Counted from the first letter of the stretch, positions 10,431 to 23,346 are shown. The stretch is 64,000 nt of DNA from Planococcus citri (GCF_950023065.1 NC_088677.1:82795469-82859468); one strand, 5' to 3'. Notes: generated from the sequence alone by a model not told the origin. Made by a program: numbers and translations.

Positions 10431-13162
10431 AAAATTCGAGGAAATAGATACTTAGTAAAGGGTAACTTTCATTGAGAGGTATCTGGTTAGATACTAAATC
10501 GAGAGTGTACAATTCTACTTTTTTATTTTATCAGTAGATAAACAAATTACCTAGATACTGATTTTGTTCGCGAACGAAAAAAACACGCCAAAGTAAAAAT
10601 AGAATAAATTATTGAGAATTTATTTTTAAAGAATTATTAAAAATTGTGCGCGCGCATGCATTAATTACGGCACTCGCACACGTTCTTGTTTTATACGTGA
10701 GAAGCGTTGCCGGGTCGATTTTTTTTTTTATTTCGAAAAACTTCCAAAATAATTCCAGCTTATACGATAGTTACGTGTTAGGGTACGAATAAATGGATTT
10801 CGATTTACCTGGAAGAGCATGGAAAATTGTAACCAAGCACCTTCACTGTTGAATTCGTTTAATTTCCAGTACTCTGAATTCGAGGATATATCTCTCAATT
10901 TCCTGACATTATTTCTTATGAAAAATTGCAGATTTAACACCAAAAAATTGAGAGTTTTTAAAAATGGTAGCAAAAACTTACCTATACATACAGAGTAAAT
11001 TTAGGTTCGCTAAAATTCAAATATTGTCTCATTATAGAAAACAACTTTCATTCAAATTTCCATAAAAATGGATAAATTTCCAGAAACTTTCCATTGAATA
11101 TCTCCTATCATCTCTAGTTCTTATGCATATCACATTTCATATTGATGTATAAAATGAAAAAAACACTAACTTCGCCTGAAAGTGTGGAATGGGACCCCCC
11201 TTTGAGAAAACTTCAACTCGCTCAAAATGTAACTCCTTGCAATAGAAAATTTAAAAAAAAAAACTTTTTGAACCAACTTTGTCCAGTATCAAAAGAGACA
11301 AAATTTGTATTCAAGAATTTTTCCTCCAAGTGCCGACGAGTAGGAGTTCCAAAAATATAATGACGTTAGACAATTTTTGATAATAAATGATGTAGGTAAA
11401 ATCGACTTGATTCGGCCTCTATACCAAAGATCGAAATTATGACTTGGAATAAAAAATCATGGAATATCATGGCACCTTTATTTCAAAAAGAGCAGGGAGG
11501 GAATTTCTAGTAGAGATGAAAATAACAGGAAAGATCGAGTGACATGTCGTAAGGTCAGATTTTGGGGATGAGATATTCGAATTTCTCGTAATAATATGAA
11601 TTTATTCTTGAAGAATTTTTAGGACTCATTTTCGTCGAAATATGTATCGAGTTCCCCAGATGATACTTTGACCCCCCCCCCTAACCAAAAAAAAAAGAAA
11701 GTCATGGACAATTTTGGCCTCTAAATTTTTCAAACTGCTCGAAAAATAATTTCGTTGAAATATTTGAATTTTTCGCAAAATTTGTTATCTATTAGTTGGT
11801 ATATATCTTGATCGAAAGGCACTTTTTTCAAAAAAATTTGGGCTAAAAAATTTCTTTCTCGAAATACATACGAGTATCTGAATTTCTTATAAAATGTAAA
11901 CCTATTTTAATTGGTTGCATGACACGTGTTTTAAGAAACCCTAAAAATCATGGCCCAATTTTGATCTCTTATACAACTTTTTCAAAAATGTTTGGGACAA
12001 ATTTATAATTATTATTATATTATTGAATTTTTTGAAATTCGTTCCAACAAGCCAAACGCCACTTTGAATCCCCTTTACCCCCCAAAAAAATCGTGACTCA
12101 ATAAAATGTTGGCCTCAAAATTTTTTGAAATGCTTAAAAAATAATTTTGTCATTGAACAATGGAAAAATATCCACTAAACTTTCGCCTGGACGAGTTGGC
12201 CTATATGTTAGGTATGTATTAAGTATAGTTTTGAGTTACTCACCTCTTTCAAAACGGCATCACGATCTGAATTTATCGTTTATAACAATATTACTGATTA
12301 AAATTTGAAACGCGAGCTCGATGGTCTTTTTGATCTCCCAGATAGTTGACTGAAAGTCGACACTATTAGTGACATTGAAACACGCGACTTCTGCCGAGTA
12401 CTTAATATGTACCAAAAAAATTAATGAAAAATACGAATACGATATTTTGAACGGCGCTTGTTCTTACGAGTAATTTTTATGAATTGTTTACTTCCGGTAG
12501 ATTAGATAGTCGGTATATTTTTCGCAGTATTTTTTTCATCCGTGGATATGGAATACGGATGCTGATAAAGTTTCGATGTAGCCTACTCGTATGGTTGTCG
12601 TTTTCAATATTTATCAATAACGTGGGATTCATTTTCAAATATTTGCGAGATGCCAATTTGGAGAACTGAAATTTTGTTTACGACGGTTACTGAACATTCC
12701 ATATCCAAAATTTACTGTCTCATTCAAATCGGAGATGGATATCTCTAGATATTCCCATGTTGGTATAACAAAACTGCAGAAAATTAGTGTTGTATTTATG
12801 TAGGTACACTTGTGGGTAGATAAATGATAACTGACTGTGCTTTGGATTTTTTTTCTCAACTTGACGGAGGTTTTGCTTCTGAAAGTATTTTTTCAGGATT
12901 TTCAAAAATTTCCTGTAAAATTTCAACGACTTTTTATCATTTTTTTTTGCTTCAATTGTACCAATTTTCATCAATTTCTCTCACCAATTCTCCTAAAATG
13001 AAATCAAAGTTGAAATTTTCTATTTTTTAAGAGCCACCTTGTTGGAAAACATTTTGATATTTGTATCTTCAATTTACTCAAAAGATTGTGCGTGCATCTA
13101 AAACTGAATTTCAAACTAAGAAATTGTAAAATACTTATTATAGTTGCAGTCTTGTATGGGAA
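10431..13162. other. AT-rich intergenic DNA, no gene seen
   Basis: No conserved exon, RNA gene or transposon end was recognised. Short open frames here have no protein-like composition. Simple runs (C run near 11672, many A/T runs) are scattered through it. Confidence 0.4.
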
Positions 13163-14045
13163 CAAGGGCGTATTCAGGGGGGGTGATTTGGGGTACAATC
13201 ACCCCCCAAGACCAAAAAATCCTTAGGTTAATATAATTTCCTACAATATCTTGCATTGAATCACAGGAAAAAAATCATGTTGTTTTACGTTTCTAGGGAG
13301 ATAATTTGCTACAAACTTCAAAATTCATTGAAAATCACATTACCTCCCTAGGTAGTTGCATAATCTATGTACTAATTATTTTTGTTTCTTGAATTATGAA
13401 TTTCTAATGCTTTTGTTTGCTTTCCTTTTTTGAAATTGAAATTTCTGCAAGCATATTTTTTGTTATTATAAGGGAGAAAAAGTGCTCCTTTTGCTCAAGC
13501 TTACTGATCATTATTGGAATTGAATAGGTACTGAGATTTTTCTCCCTCATAATGAAAAATATGTTATCCAACTCAGGAGTAAAAATTATTTTCGACAATT
13601 TTGAATTATTTTCCTCGCGACGCTTGGGCAATAAACCTCAAAAATCGTCAAAAATCATTATCGCTCCCTATTTGAACAAACTACTAAGTAATTCAAGTCT
13701 GAGGACGTGAGGAGTGTCAAGTTAAATCCAGAAAAATCAATTTTACAATCAGAAATGTAGTATTTCTTACTCTTTGGATTGACAAATTTCCAAAATTTTG
13801 CCCTCGCTTCGCTCGTGCTTAACTGAATTTCATTATAAATTGGTATAAACAATTTACTGGATAAATTTCAAAACCCTCACTCCAATCAACACGTTTCTCA
13901 CGCTGAAATTCAGCATGAAAATGTCTGAAATGTGCCTACTATTGAAATTTTTATACATATGAGCCCCTTGGGAATTTTGTGATTTTGGTCCCCTACTTAT
14001 GAGTCATTCATCACCCCCCAGGAGGAAATCCTGGATACGGGCTTG
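13163..14045. mobile_element. hAT-like MITE with 8-bp target duplication
   Basis: The element starts CAAGGGCGTATTCAGG and ends CCTGGATACGGGCTTG, which are imperfect inverted repeats. It is flanked on both sides by the identical 8 bp TATGGGAA (13155-13162 and 14046-14053). Eight-base duplications and CA-starting short inverted ends are typical of hAT transposons. The open frames within (minus strand 13404-13852) are not recognisable as transposase. Confidence 0.75.
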
Positions 14046-14698
14046 TATGGGAAGGTTCTATTCAATAAAATTCTAATCAGTTATTTCTGTGAATTTATTT
14101 CAGAAACATTGTCGGTTGATTGGAATACTGGAGCTCAATATCACAATAATTTGATCATTATAATCAACCTGGACCTTTTCTTTGGTAAGTCCACATAGTC
14201 GTTTTATTTTCTTGACATATTACGTATTTGCATTGCTCATGACTATGGCCTTTTACACCTTTGCAAATTATTCTATGTAAATTTCAATGTGACCATAGGT
14301 GGCAGAAAATAGAACAGCGAGTGAGAATTGTTAAAATATTTATCACTTATTTCATATGTACATCGCAATTACTTAAACGTTATAGAAATAGAAAAAAAAA
14401 CATGATGTTCAGTTACCCCCAGTAACTGCTAAATATGTACTAAACTTACATACTAGTATTTGACTTGATACAAAAAGTTCAATTTTATACGTCTGGCTTA
14501 ATTGGAACACACTCAATGTTTCAAAAAGAATTTATATCGTGTTTCATTTACCAGAATCAGTAACTGTACACGTGAGTATGTACTTAGAAATAGGTAAATC
14601 TAGATGAATAGTATATGTAGATTTGGAAAACTTTACAAGAATACATACTTACTTACTTGATTTATTTGTATATTACACCTAATAAAATACATACATAA
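14046..14698. other. Intergenic DNA, no gene seen
   Basis: This stretch lies 3' of copy A. I see no exon in it. A reverse-strand AATAAA (TTTATT near 14660) could serve as a distal poly(A) signal, but this is weak. Confidence 0.35.
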
Positions 14699-15564
14699 GG
14701 GTAAGGGCACCAGTTATGGACCAGTCCGCAATATGGACCAGCGCCCGTTCTCGTTGATAATTAGCGCAATCTGTCAGGAAAACATGTACCTATTCTGATG
14801 TATTTTTCATCAAAAAAACGAATGAGACAAAAATTACAACTGTAAAGTCAAAACTCGCTGAGAAATTTACAAAAAACTGAATTTGAGACACTGAAAAATT
14901 TTTTTAGTGTGTTTTTCAACTTTTATTAAAATATACCTATAGGTATGTGGTGTAATTTTCAAAATGTCATTGGAGGTGCAAAGTTTTTTTTTATGGGGTG
15001 CGCTAATATGGACCACCTGTGATATTGAATTTTTTACTCATTTTTTACAGCCACTGAAAAAGGGGAATGCTTGAAATACTTTTTTTTTGTTCATTTCTAC
15101 TGATAAATATGATATTTTGAAACGTAAAAATATGTTCATTTTGAAATTATTCTTTAGGTGGTCCATATTAGGCGTTCAAAATTTTTAACTGTCATTTTGA
15201 CACTCGTCATTCAACAATTTGAAACAAATATTCAAAATTAACCTGAACTGCTTAGAATAAGTTTTTGTGTTCATTTCTACACATAAATAATTATGACCTT
15301 TTGAAAAATGTGAAAGTATGTTTATTTTGAAATTTTATAGGTGGTCCATATTAGGCGTCCAAAATTTCGAACTGTCATTTTGACACTCATCACTCAGCAA
15401 TAAAAAAAAACATACTTAAAGTTGACCTTCACCCCTGAAGTTTTGTACAGTGTTAGTGGAAGGATGGAACTTCATTTTAAGCCTGTGTGGAGGTTTATAC
15501 CTCGTATAGTTTTCAAGTGGCAATCCTCAAAAAAAGAAGTGGTCCATATTTGGTGCCTGTACCC
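14699..15564. repeat. MITE with GGGTAAGG terminal repeats, second family member
   Basis: The left end GGGTAAGGGCACCAGTTATG is inverted at the right end (ATATTTGGTGCCTGTACCC). Inside, the phrase TGGTCCATATTAGGCG recurs at about 15168 and 15344 in two diverged units of about 175 bp. It ends only 48 bp beyond the stop codon of copy A, so it lies in or just after that gene's 3' UTR. Confidence 0.65.
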
Positions 15565-15611
15565 TTAATGTTACCAAATTTCAACAAAAATATGAATACT
15601 GGGACATTAAA

Positions 15612-17475
15612 TCACTCAATTTCTATACAGCTTTGCAATAGATCATTGGTTTCGTCATCTGTGTTTTCGGATTCTATTGTGTATTTTGAGCTATGAGGAT
15701 CAGGTTTTTCGATTGCGTTGGTTTCATCATCTGTGTCATCGGATTCTGTTGTACTCGTGTAGTTTGAGCTGGGTGAATTCGTTTGTTCAATTGTCTGTAG
15801 ATTAATATACAAAATTATTTTTTTGAGATAACCTGTCTAACTATATTTTCGAATAGATAAATCATGTGAGCAACTCAGTTCGCTTACTTTGTCGAAATTC
15901 ATCAGTATGGCATCCAAATCTTTTATGATGTTTGTAAATTCTGGCCGATCGGCGGGAAGATAATTCCAGCATTTGCACATCAGACAGTACCTGTCCAACA
16001 AACATGATAATATGACCGTGTAATTAAGTACCTACCTAATATCATCAACATTACGTTATTACATATAATATCCATCGAATGGAAATAATAGGCAATTCAT
16101 ACGTGTTAATCGAACAGTTAGCAGGCTTCTTTAAGCGATACCCCGACTCAATGTCGTCCATTAATTTTTTTGCGTCGTTGTATAACGGATAAGGATCATC
16201 ACCCAACGTTATGAGCTCCCAAAGTAATACGCCGTAGGACCATCTGCATGTGTTGATAAATTTGTACTTTGATTACGAATTACGATCATGGAATTAAAAT
16301 CATGACCGGTTAGTGTAGGTCCTACTTATATGAAGTATTCAACTCACACGTCGGATTTTGATGTGTGGCGTCTGTCTGTTAAGGCTTCTGGTGCCATCCA
16401 TTTGACTGGAAGTTTACCACCGGTTTTTAATCTGTAGTAGTCAGCTTGTCGAATATCTCTGGCTAATCCGAAATCAGCTATTTTCATGACGTAGTTGTCA
16501 AATACTAGAATATTTCGAGCTGCGAGGTCTCGGTGAACAAACTGAAAGAAGTCGAATTTAATATTTTAATATTGAGAGTATATTAAAGGCACTATAAATG
16601 ACCATGGTTCTTAGTTTGGGGCATCTACTATGTACTACTACTATCGGCAATGAAAGTAGTAAAAATGTAGATTTTTTCAAGTAAGTATGGTAGTGAAGCA
16701 ATGGTAAAATAATTGTGATCATCGTCTTAAAAACCTCTTCAGATGACAATTATGATAAGTATATTTTGTAGGCAGATGTTGTTGTACCTATAGTGATCAA
16801 AGAGGACATCAAATTAATTGTATGCGAAGACTTACTCCAATCGAAGCCAAGTACTCCATTCCTTTTGCTATTTGTAGAGCAAATGTAATTAGTTGTTCTT
16901 CAGACAATTCATGTTGTGTAATTTTTTGAGTTGTAGTAGGGTGATGATTTTTTTGGAGGAAATCGAGTAAATTTCCATGCGAGGAGTATTCGGTGATGAG
17001 GAGCGTAGGTCCATCGATTGTACAACATCCGAGTAGTCTTAGTACATTTTCATGTCTGCCTATGATTTTCATCAGTTGCATTTCCGTGACTAAATTTACC
17101 ATATCTGCGTCAGTGTGGCTATCTGTTAAAAACGTACAGGTACGTTTTTTAGTCCCTATTCTTTATTGATAGGTTGCTTAAAATATGACGCGATTACTTA
17201 TGATTTGTCAAAACTACTGTAATTAGATAAAAATATATACTTTTCAACATTTTTACTGCTACTGTTGTGACGACGTTCTGCTGTAATAGGCCTGAAATCT
17301 TTCCCTCAACAACTTTTCCAAACTGTCCTTCTCCTAGACATTTACCGAAAACAATGTTTTTTCGAGGAATTTCCCACTTCTCATCAGGTGGTATTTCATA
17401 TTCGTCTTTCGGTACAGTTGCATCGTCAGCAAATCTTGGAATAGATGTGTATTGAATAGTGACGTTTGGTAATCT
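15612..17475 (-). CDS. Copy A, exons 3-8: FGFR/RET-class tyrosine kinase domain and acidic tail
   Basis: Six exons follow the ectodomain exon: 17241-17475, 16836-17122, 16348-16541, 16103-16243, 15888-15990 and 15612-15794. All have GT/AG borders, and the phases 0, 1, 0, 2, 2, 0 join without a stop. They encode residues 889-1268. The kinase has every hallmark: glycine loop GEGQFG (about 936), VAVK lysine (about 963), HRDLAARN (about 1065), DFG (about 1085), paired activation-loop tyrosines (DYYRLK), PVKWMAPEAL and the C-lobe PANC...CW...RP. The lead-in (KWEIPRKN) and C-lobe (KKPANC, DLDAIL) look like FGFR/RET/Cad96Ca-type kinases rather than MET. The 60-residue tail contains a duplicated acidic unit (ESDDTDDETN, then ESENTDDETN). 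It should be a catalytically active cytoplasmic kinase. Confidence 0.9.
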
Positions 17476-20185
17476 CTGAATTGAAAGCAAAAGCATAACA
17501 ATTTTTTGTCAGTAACTGGGTAAGTGATTGCAAAAAAGATCTTTTTTTTGCCAAAAATTGGAAAAATTCTAGTTTTTTTCAGCAGGATTTCTGAAAAGTC
17601 TCGCTATTTACTTAAAATTTGGAAATACTTTCATAAATTGCCAATGTCTTATTTTTTGCTGAAAGGTTTCACTGTTTTGCCAAAACTTGAAAAAAATCCT
17701 CACATTTTGCTGAAATAATTGTCGTAGTTAAATCAAAAATAGCAAAAAGTCTTGTCATTTATTACCTGTACCTACATGTGCCATAAAGTCTCGTTTTTTA
17801 TTGAAAATTCCTCCACACCACCCCCCAAAAAACGGGTATGATTTATCGTTACGACAGAATAGATGAATCGCACGACAGAAAAGGTGGTCTAAACGACAGG
17901 CCCGACAAATAAAAGAAATGCCCGACTAAAAAAGAAATTGAACGACAGAAATAAAAGTTGAACGACAATCATATGTTTCCACGACAGATAAAAAATGTCC
18001 ACGACAAATAAAAAATTGAACGACAGTGAAAAAAAAAATGAACGACAATGGTAAAAAAAATCACGACAGAAATATCCATTAACACGTCTATTTTTAATTT
18101 TTTTTTAATCCATCAACACGCCTATTTTTACCAAAAAAGTTACGAATCGAATAAAATGGGAAAAAAAATTCATAAAATGATAGGAGGGTAGTTCTCAAAA
18201 AGTGGTAAATTTTGTGTACACAGCAAATTTCTCAACGGTTTTGGCATAATTTTCATTTTATTTTTTTTATCTACGCAAGTATCACATTTTACATTTGGTA
18301 TTGAGATTTTTAGCCCTCCTTTCATGAGTGTACATTCGGTTTTATACCCCAAATGTCCTTCGACTTGTGTCACGCGCCATGTTTTTGAAAAAAGATGAAT
18401 ACAGTAAAACGGAACTGCCAAAATCAGTTGTTAAAAATCACTTAGGTTCTGCTTGACACAGTAGGTAGTTTTTTACTGATCAATACCATACGTAAGTAGT
18501 TGTTTTTCAAATTTTTTCGAATTTTGATGGACTCTAGCAAAGTCATGGCCAAATTGCCTTATTATGACGCAGGAAAAATGTCAGATTTTCAGGTCAACGT
18601 TCAACCCCTCTCCCTCCCTCGAGTTCAAAGTTTTTAAAAGATTCAATTTTTTGAATTTTATTTAGTTCAAGTAGTTTTTGACACTTTCAGTATTTAATAC
18701 TTGAATATAATCGCATTTAAGCCGTTAGGAAAGCTCAAAGTTTATTCTTGTTAAATGATAATTTTATAATCATGTCCTGAATAACTGATTTAGGTACATT
18801 TGTATATTGCGTGGATAGTGAGCACTAATAAGACCACCAAGCTGGAAAAAAATCAAAAATTGTTTTTGGGTACAATATCCACCTTTTTTTTTTTTTTTTA
18901 ATTTTCAAAACTTTGAGCTTGAGCCGGGTGTGGTAGAGGTCAAACGTTGAAACAAAAAATTCATTGAGCGAGGTCGCGGTACGTATACTTGATGAAATCA
19001 ACGTGCAAATTTGTGAAAAAGTACATGGGTAGGTACTTATGGGTATAATTCTCAAAAAAAAAGGTAAAATTCGTGTACACGGCAAATTTCTCAAAGGTTT
19101 TAGCATGAATTTTTTTTTGTCCACGCAAGGGTCACCCCCCACACATTTCACATTTGGTATTGAGATTTTTAGCCCCTCCTTTCATCGGTGTACATTCGAT
19201 TTTATACCCAAATGCCATGTTTTTGAAAATAAATGTTATAAAGTATCATGAACTTCATATTTTTTTGTTGGAAAAATTAACACATTCGCACTATCATAGA
19301 ACACAAAGTTATGTTATTGTGCAAATTGCAATCGCAATAAGTCCAGAGGAAGCTCACATTTCACATTTGAAAATTGTCATACAGTTTTTGCGCCAATTTT
19401 AGAGCAATTTTTAATTATTTTTGCTAGCTTCCCGATCAAACATTTTTTTCTGGCGAGTAGCTGCACAGGTTCACTGTTCTCATAGAAATGTTACCCCATG
19501 CCGTTATTTTTAAAACCTAATACCTACGTAACGGCTCATTCTGACCGTACTTATCGGTGAAGTTTTGACATTTAGAAAAATTTGTGTCCTTCGGCTTGCA
19601 TTTTTATTTACCCTAAAGAACCCAACAAAAACGATAATTGAGAAAGGGAAGTTATTCTACATGATAAGTACACATTTATTACGTGTTAAGAAGCAAATAA
19701 TGTCCAGTAAGTAAAACTATAGCTAGAAACAAAAAAACGTTGAGATTGTCCTTCGCGGCTTGTAAAGCGCTCATTTGTCCGTCAACGTGGCCAAATTCCA
19801 GACAGCTGTACTTTTAGCGCGCTAGTCGACATATTACACGATATGAGCAAAATTTTATATTTTCCCCCTCCCCACGCCTCACCATCCACCTCTACCAAAA
19901 AAAAACTTTAGATACGAATTCTACGACCTCGAAAACATATCAATCGACAATATCGTCATATTACACATCGATGAGGGTCGAATCCTAATTATCGCCGTTT
20001 TAAGGGGTAATGGCCTACAGGGGGGGGGGGATTATATTGAGGCCAACACTAGAAAAGGGATCTGGGACACCTATAAAAATGATTCCCACTTGAAATTTTC
20101 CAAAAAAATTATTTTTGTTTTTCAAAATTACACATAAGTATCAAAATTGACTTTTTTTTTAGAATTAGGTATCCTATGTACATAC
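17476..20185 (-). other. Copy A intron between membrane region and kinase exons
   Basis: This 2.7-kb intron separates the juxtamembrane exon from the kinase. The donor is CTG|GTATGT at 20185 and the acceptor TTCAATTCAG| at 17476. Parts are homologous to the corresponding intron of copy C (around 18420-18530 versus 36070-36170). It carries a spaced CGACA array and a direct repeat of about 180 bp (18186-18363 and 19039-19219, sharing TTTGGTATTGAGATTTTTAG). I see no additional exon in it. Confidence 0.6.
17852..18068. repeat. Array of CGACA motifs spaced about 20 bp
   Basis: CGACA (once CGACT) occurs at about 17852, 17873, 17894, 17903, 17922, 17943, 17963, 17982, 18002, 18020, 18043 and 18064. 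The spacing is close to 20 bp, with A-rich text between. It is an imperfect minisatellite. A similar array is found at 23203-23346 in the other long intron of the same gene. Confidence 0.6.
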
Positions 20186-22849
20186 CAGCATGTTAGATTC
20201 ATTTTCATCTAGGTCGACTTCATTTTCAATCACTACTCGCTTTACCCATTGCGACATAGCTATCATTTCCATACCCATTTTATTGAGTTGCCGTTGCATT
20301 TCCCGCGATCTTTCAGAGGAGTTTCTACAATAAATGAAGAATGTTGCGACTGCAGTAAGCGTTACTGTCATTATTATTATAATTATCCAATAGATGTTGT
20401 CTGTTAACCAATTTGATTGATATTTAATAATGTTTTCTGTAACAAATGTTACATTTGAGCACTTCTCCATGTCATCTAACCAAAGATTAGATTCTACATT
20501 CCGGATGTTTTTGTAGTATTTACATTCTCCTGTTTTTGAATTCCATGTGCATTTGTAATTTTTATGCTGCAGACACTCTGCGCACCGATTTCCCATGTAG
20601 GCGCATTTATATAAGACAATATCTGTATTGTCGCGGTTTTCAAAACGTTTTGATCCATTCCATAAGATAGACCATTTGACAAGTATGCTAGATTTTGGAG
20701 TAGCGTATGTAAATATTGTAGGCCTATCACATTCGATCCTGCCCAGATATACATTTCTCTCAAGATTCACATGCATACTGTGCAGGCTTGCTGATGTTAT
20801 GGTTTTTTTCCCCTCAGTGTCAAATTCGCATGTAAATGTTTCATAGATTAATATTTTTGGGATTCTGAACGTTGCGGTGATTCTTTCTTTCTTCCCAGTG
20901 TTGGCATGTATGTAGGGTGTGTCTAAACGATAAAAATATGGGCAGGAATCTCCTAGCCTAGTGAAATATTCACCTGGTATTGTATCATTGCTGTTCTGAA
21001 TTGCTTCATCTGCACACTTCTGTTCAGTTATATGCCAGTTGCATGGAGGAGACCATGCACATTTTGTACATGATTTATATGTACTACAATCAAAAAATTC
21101 CATCTCGATTTTTTGAAATTCTGGGAAAAGGTTTGTTTGTAGGGATAACTCAGCTTTTATGGAATGTTCATTGATAGGTATCGGAGGTAAATCTTTTGGA
21201 TTTGGTGTTAAACAATTGATCTCATTTTCATTACTTACACTTGTAGTAGTATTTATTATAGTGTTGTTAAATCTAAAGGAGCATATTATTTTGTGATCTT
21301 TGAACGGGTGTGAATTCAATAGATTAAAAGTTACCTTCCATTCTGCTTTTCTTGAGAATGTATCGCTTGGACTTGTAGACATGTTTATATATTTATCGAT
21401 GTCATACGAGATCCAATTGATGCGATTTTTTTCGTAATGACATTCTGATTTCAAGCAGCATCTATTACTAGGAAAACACCATCCACAATAAGGATCTTTT
21501 GCATCCAAACAAATGTACGGCGTATTATATTCGTCACAATTGTGTATTTTGATTTTGGCAAGTTTATAGGGAGTCATTGCATATAAGAAGTTCTTTTTTG
21601 AATCAAACATCATAAAATCTATTGAATTTTTATCGATAGTGATATTCGCGTAAATGTTTGCCGTATACGTATAGGCATAAGATGAATCAAGTCTTATTGA
21701 TATCTTCAGTAGACCTTCCCATGTTGCAATGAACAACACTATGTGGTTATTTATTGAGGTGACTGTCATGGCTGTCACATAAGCATTACCTACGTGATCA
21801 TATATGATTTCTCCATTCAGCACCCTATGTTTTTGAATTGTGGGTAGTATATTACTCATGTTGTATGCACATACTCTGAAACCTGTATTTCTCCACGTAC
21901 GTGTGCTATCACCATACACATTAGCGACAGTAAACAATATTTTGCCTTCTATCTCATGTGAATCTGATGCTGATTTGTGTTCGAAGAAGTAGGCATGTCG
22001 GAGCTCGATTTTATTCTTCTGAGGCTCACTGTTTAGAGTGTCACAAATTAAGGGAACGTTATCAAACTGATAGTTTTGACCTTCATGCCTTATTTCAATT
22101 AGGTTTCCTTCTTTTGAGACATCCGAATGAAGAGCTTGTTTACTGACTGACATCATTGTGGTTAGAAAATATCCGGAATCTCCCGAATTGAAACCACAAA
22201 TAAAGTCACTGTTGTATCGATTGTTCAGAATTATGTGTTTGTCATATAATGAAAAGCGTCCTCGGTCCAAGTGTCGAATAGTTACTATTGGAGTTATGTG
22301 AAATAATTTAAAGCCGCAATAGAGTGCGGATGAGTTCTGTATTAAACTAGGAGCTGTGAAACATACAGGTTTCCTTACAGATGAAACATGTTTAGGTTCA
22401 TTTGACAATATTTCTGAAATATTACGGATTTTATGAGCACGCCATACCTCTACGATTCTGTTATTTTGATGACAAATCTGGCCCGCTATGAGTTGTTGGT
22501 TTCGATAATCTAGTTCGAGCAAGAAGCTATCACAATAAATCCAATTACCGTTCCATGTTTGCCAACAATTGTCAGGGGTACAATTTGAAGAATTGAATTC
22601 CATCGAAGTGTAGTTAATTTGCGATTTCAGATCTGCTGATAATTGATAGAGGTGGTTATTTGATGTACTCACATATACCAATCCTTCATTTTTATCTACT
22701 GCCAATTTTTCTAAGTATCTGTCCGGTTCGTCTAAGGAAAATTCCGAAGTTATTTCACCCGAGTTTGCATTAGAGTGTTTTAGGCCTATACTCATGCTAA
22801 ACGTAAGCGTGTAAATGATTAATGTGTGAGAGAAGTTATGGAAATGCAT
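20186..22849 (-). CDS. Copy A, exon 2: plexin-like ectodomain, transmembrane and juxtamembrane segment of a receptor tyrosine kinase
   Basis: One exon encodes 888 residues. In order they are: signal peptide (1 to about 28), Sema domain (about 35-435, with plexin-like LYQLSADL near the start), PSI (about 438-485, CGWC), an IPT-like stretch ending in CLTPNPKDLPPIP, a second PSI (about 585-625, FFDCSTYKSCTKC, very plexin-like), another IPT-like stretch, a third PSI (about 745-790), a transmembrane helix (about 818-841) and a juxtamembrane helix (MQRQLNKMGMEM) like that of plexins. The exon ends ATGCTG|GTATGT, and the frame continues in phase 0 into the kinase exons, giving 1268 residues in all. 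The start codon is the first ATG with a signal peptide after the conserved acceptor. Many N-glycosylation sequons fit an extracellular role. Ligands are unknown; semaphorins or related proteins are the obvious candidates. Confidence 0.9.
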
Positions 22850-22974
22850 TATTGTAAAATGTTTCCGGTATTTTTACTTAGTGCATTTTGAGTTTTCTGA
22901 ATTCGCTCTCATCCATGGTCAATTGGCCGGCCATTACTTTTTCTCTCATGATTGTGTTGGAAATATATAGGTAT
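22850..22974 (-). promoter_or_regulatory. Copy A 5' UTR with splice acceptor and upstream ORF
   Basis: The acceptor GTGTGATTTCAG| lies at 22974/22975 on the minus strand. The 125-nt leader contains a short upstream ORF (begins ATGAGAGAAAAAGTA, 23 codons, overlapping no coding sequence) before the main ATG. Copy B has the same ATGAGAGAAAAA start but a shorter upstream ORF, so weak translational control is possible. Confidence 0.55.
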
Positions 22975-23202
22975 CTGAAATCACACGAAGATATTTAATG
23001 AAGAAATGCTTATGGTTGAATTGTCCGGGAGCATCCCTCAGTTTTATACAAGGTACCTACAGTTGGATATGTTTGAAATTAGCTCGCTGAGGTGCCTTTA
23101 TTTCGATTATTGAAATGAAATGAAAGCTTTCGTGATAGAAAATGACCAAAAAACGGTTATCTGATGGGTGTCATTTAATACCACAAAAAAAAGGGCGTCA
23201 GC

Positions 23203-23346
23203 ATGACAAGCATAGGCACTTTCACGCCAGAAAAATCATTACCGCGACTAAATTGGAAATTCCCGACAATAAAGAGCTTACCCCGGCATAAAAGGTATTC
23301 CATACTCCAACGACAAAATAAATGTATCAAACGACGAATCACGACA
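23203..23346. repeat. Second CGACA-like array, about 20-bp spacing
   Basis: CGACA or one-base variants occur at about 23203, 23224, 23244, 23263, 23284, 23310, 23331 and 23342, with one more CGACA at 23418. The composition and spacing match the array at 17852-18068. Confidence 0.5.

Noticed and set aside
13404..13852. A hAT transposase gene inside the MITE
   Set aside because: The two short frames show none of the hAT catalytic or dimerisation motifs.
17852..18068. A CRISPR array
   Set aside because: The repeated unit is only five bases, spacers are A-rich and not unique, and the genome is eukaryotic.
15612..22849. Orthologue of MET/RON
   Set aside because: The domain order is similar, but the ectodomain has plexin's repeated PSI text and the kinase has FGFR/RET-class motifs, so a separate origin is more likely.
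15612..22849. Two adjacent independent genes (a Sema protein and a kinase) rather than one
   Set aside because: The same arrangement occurs three times, phases fit exactly, the kinase exons lack their own start and signal peptide, and the intron in copy B is only 136 bp.
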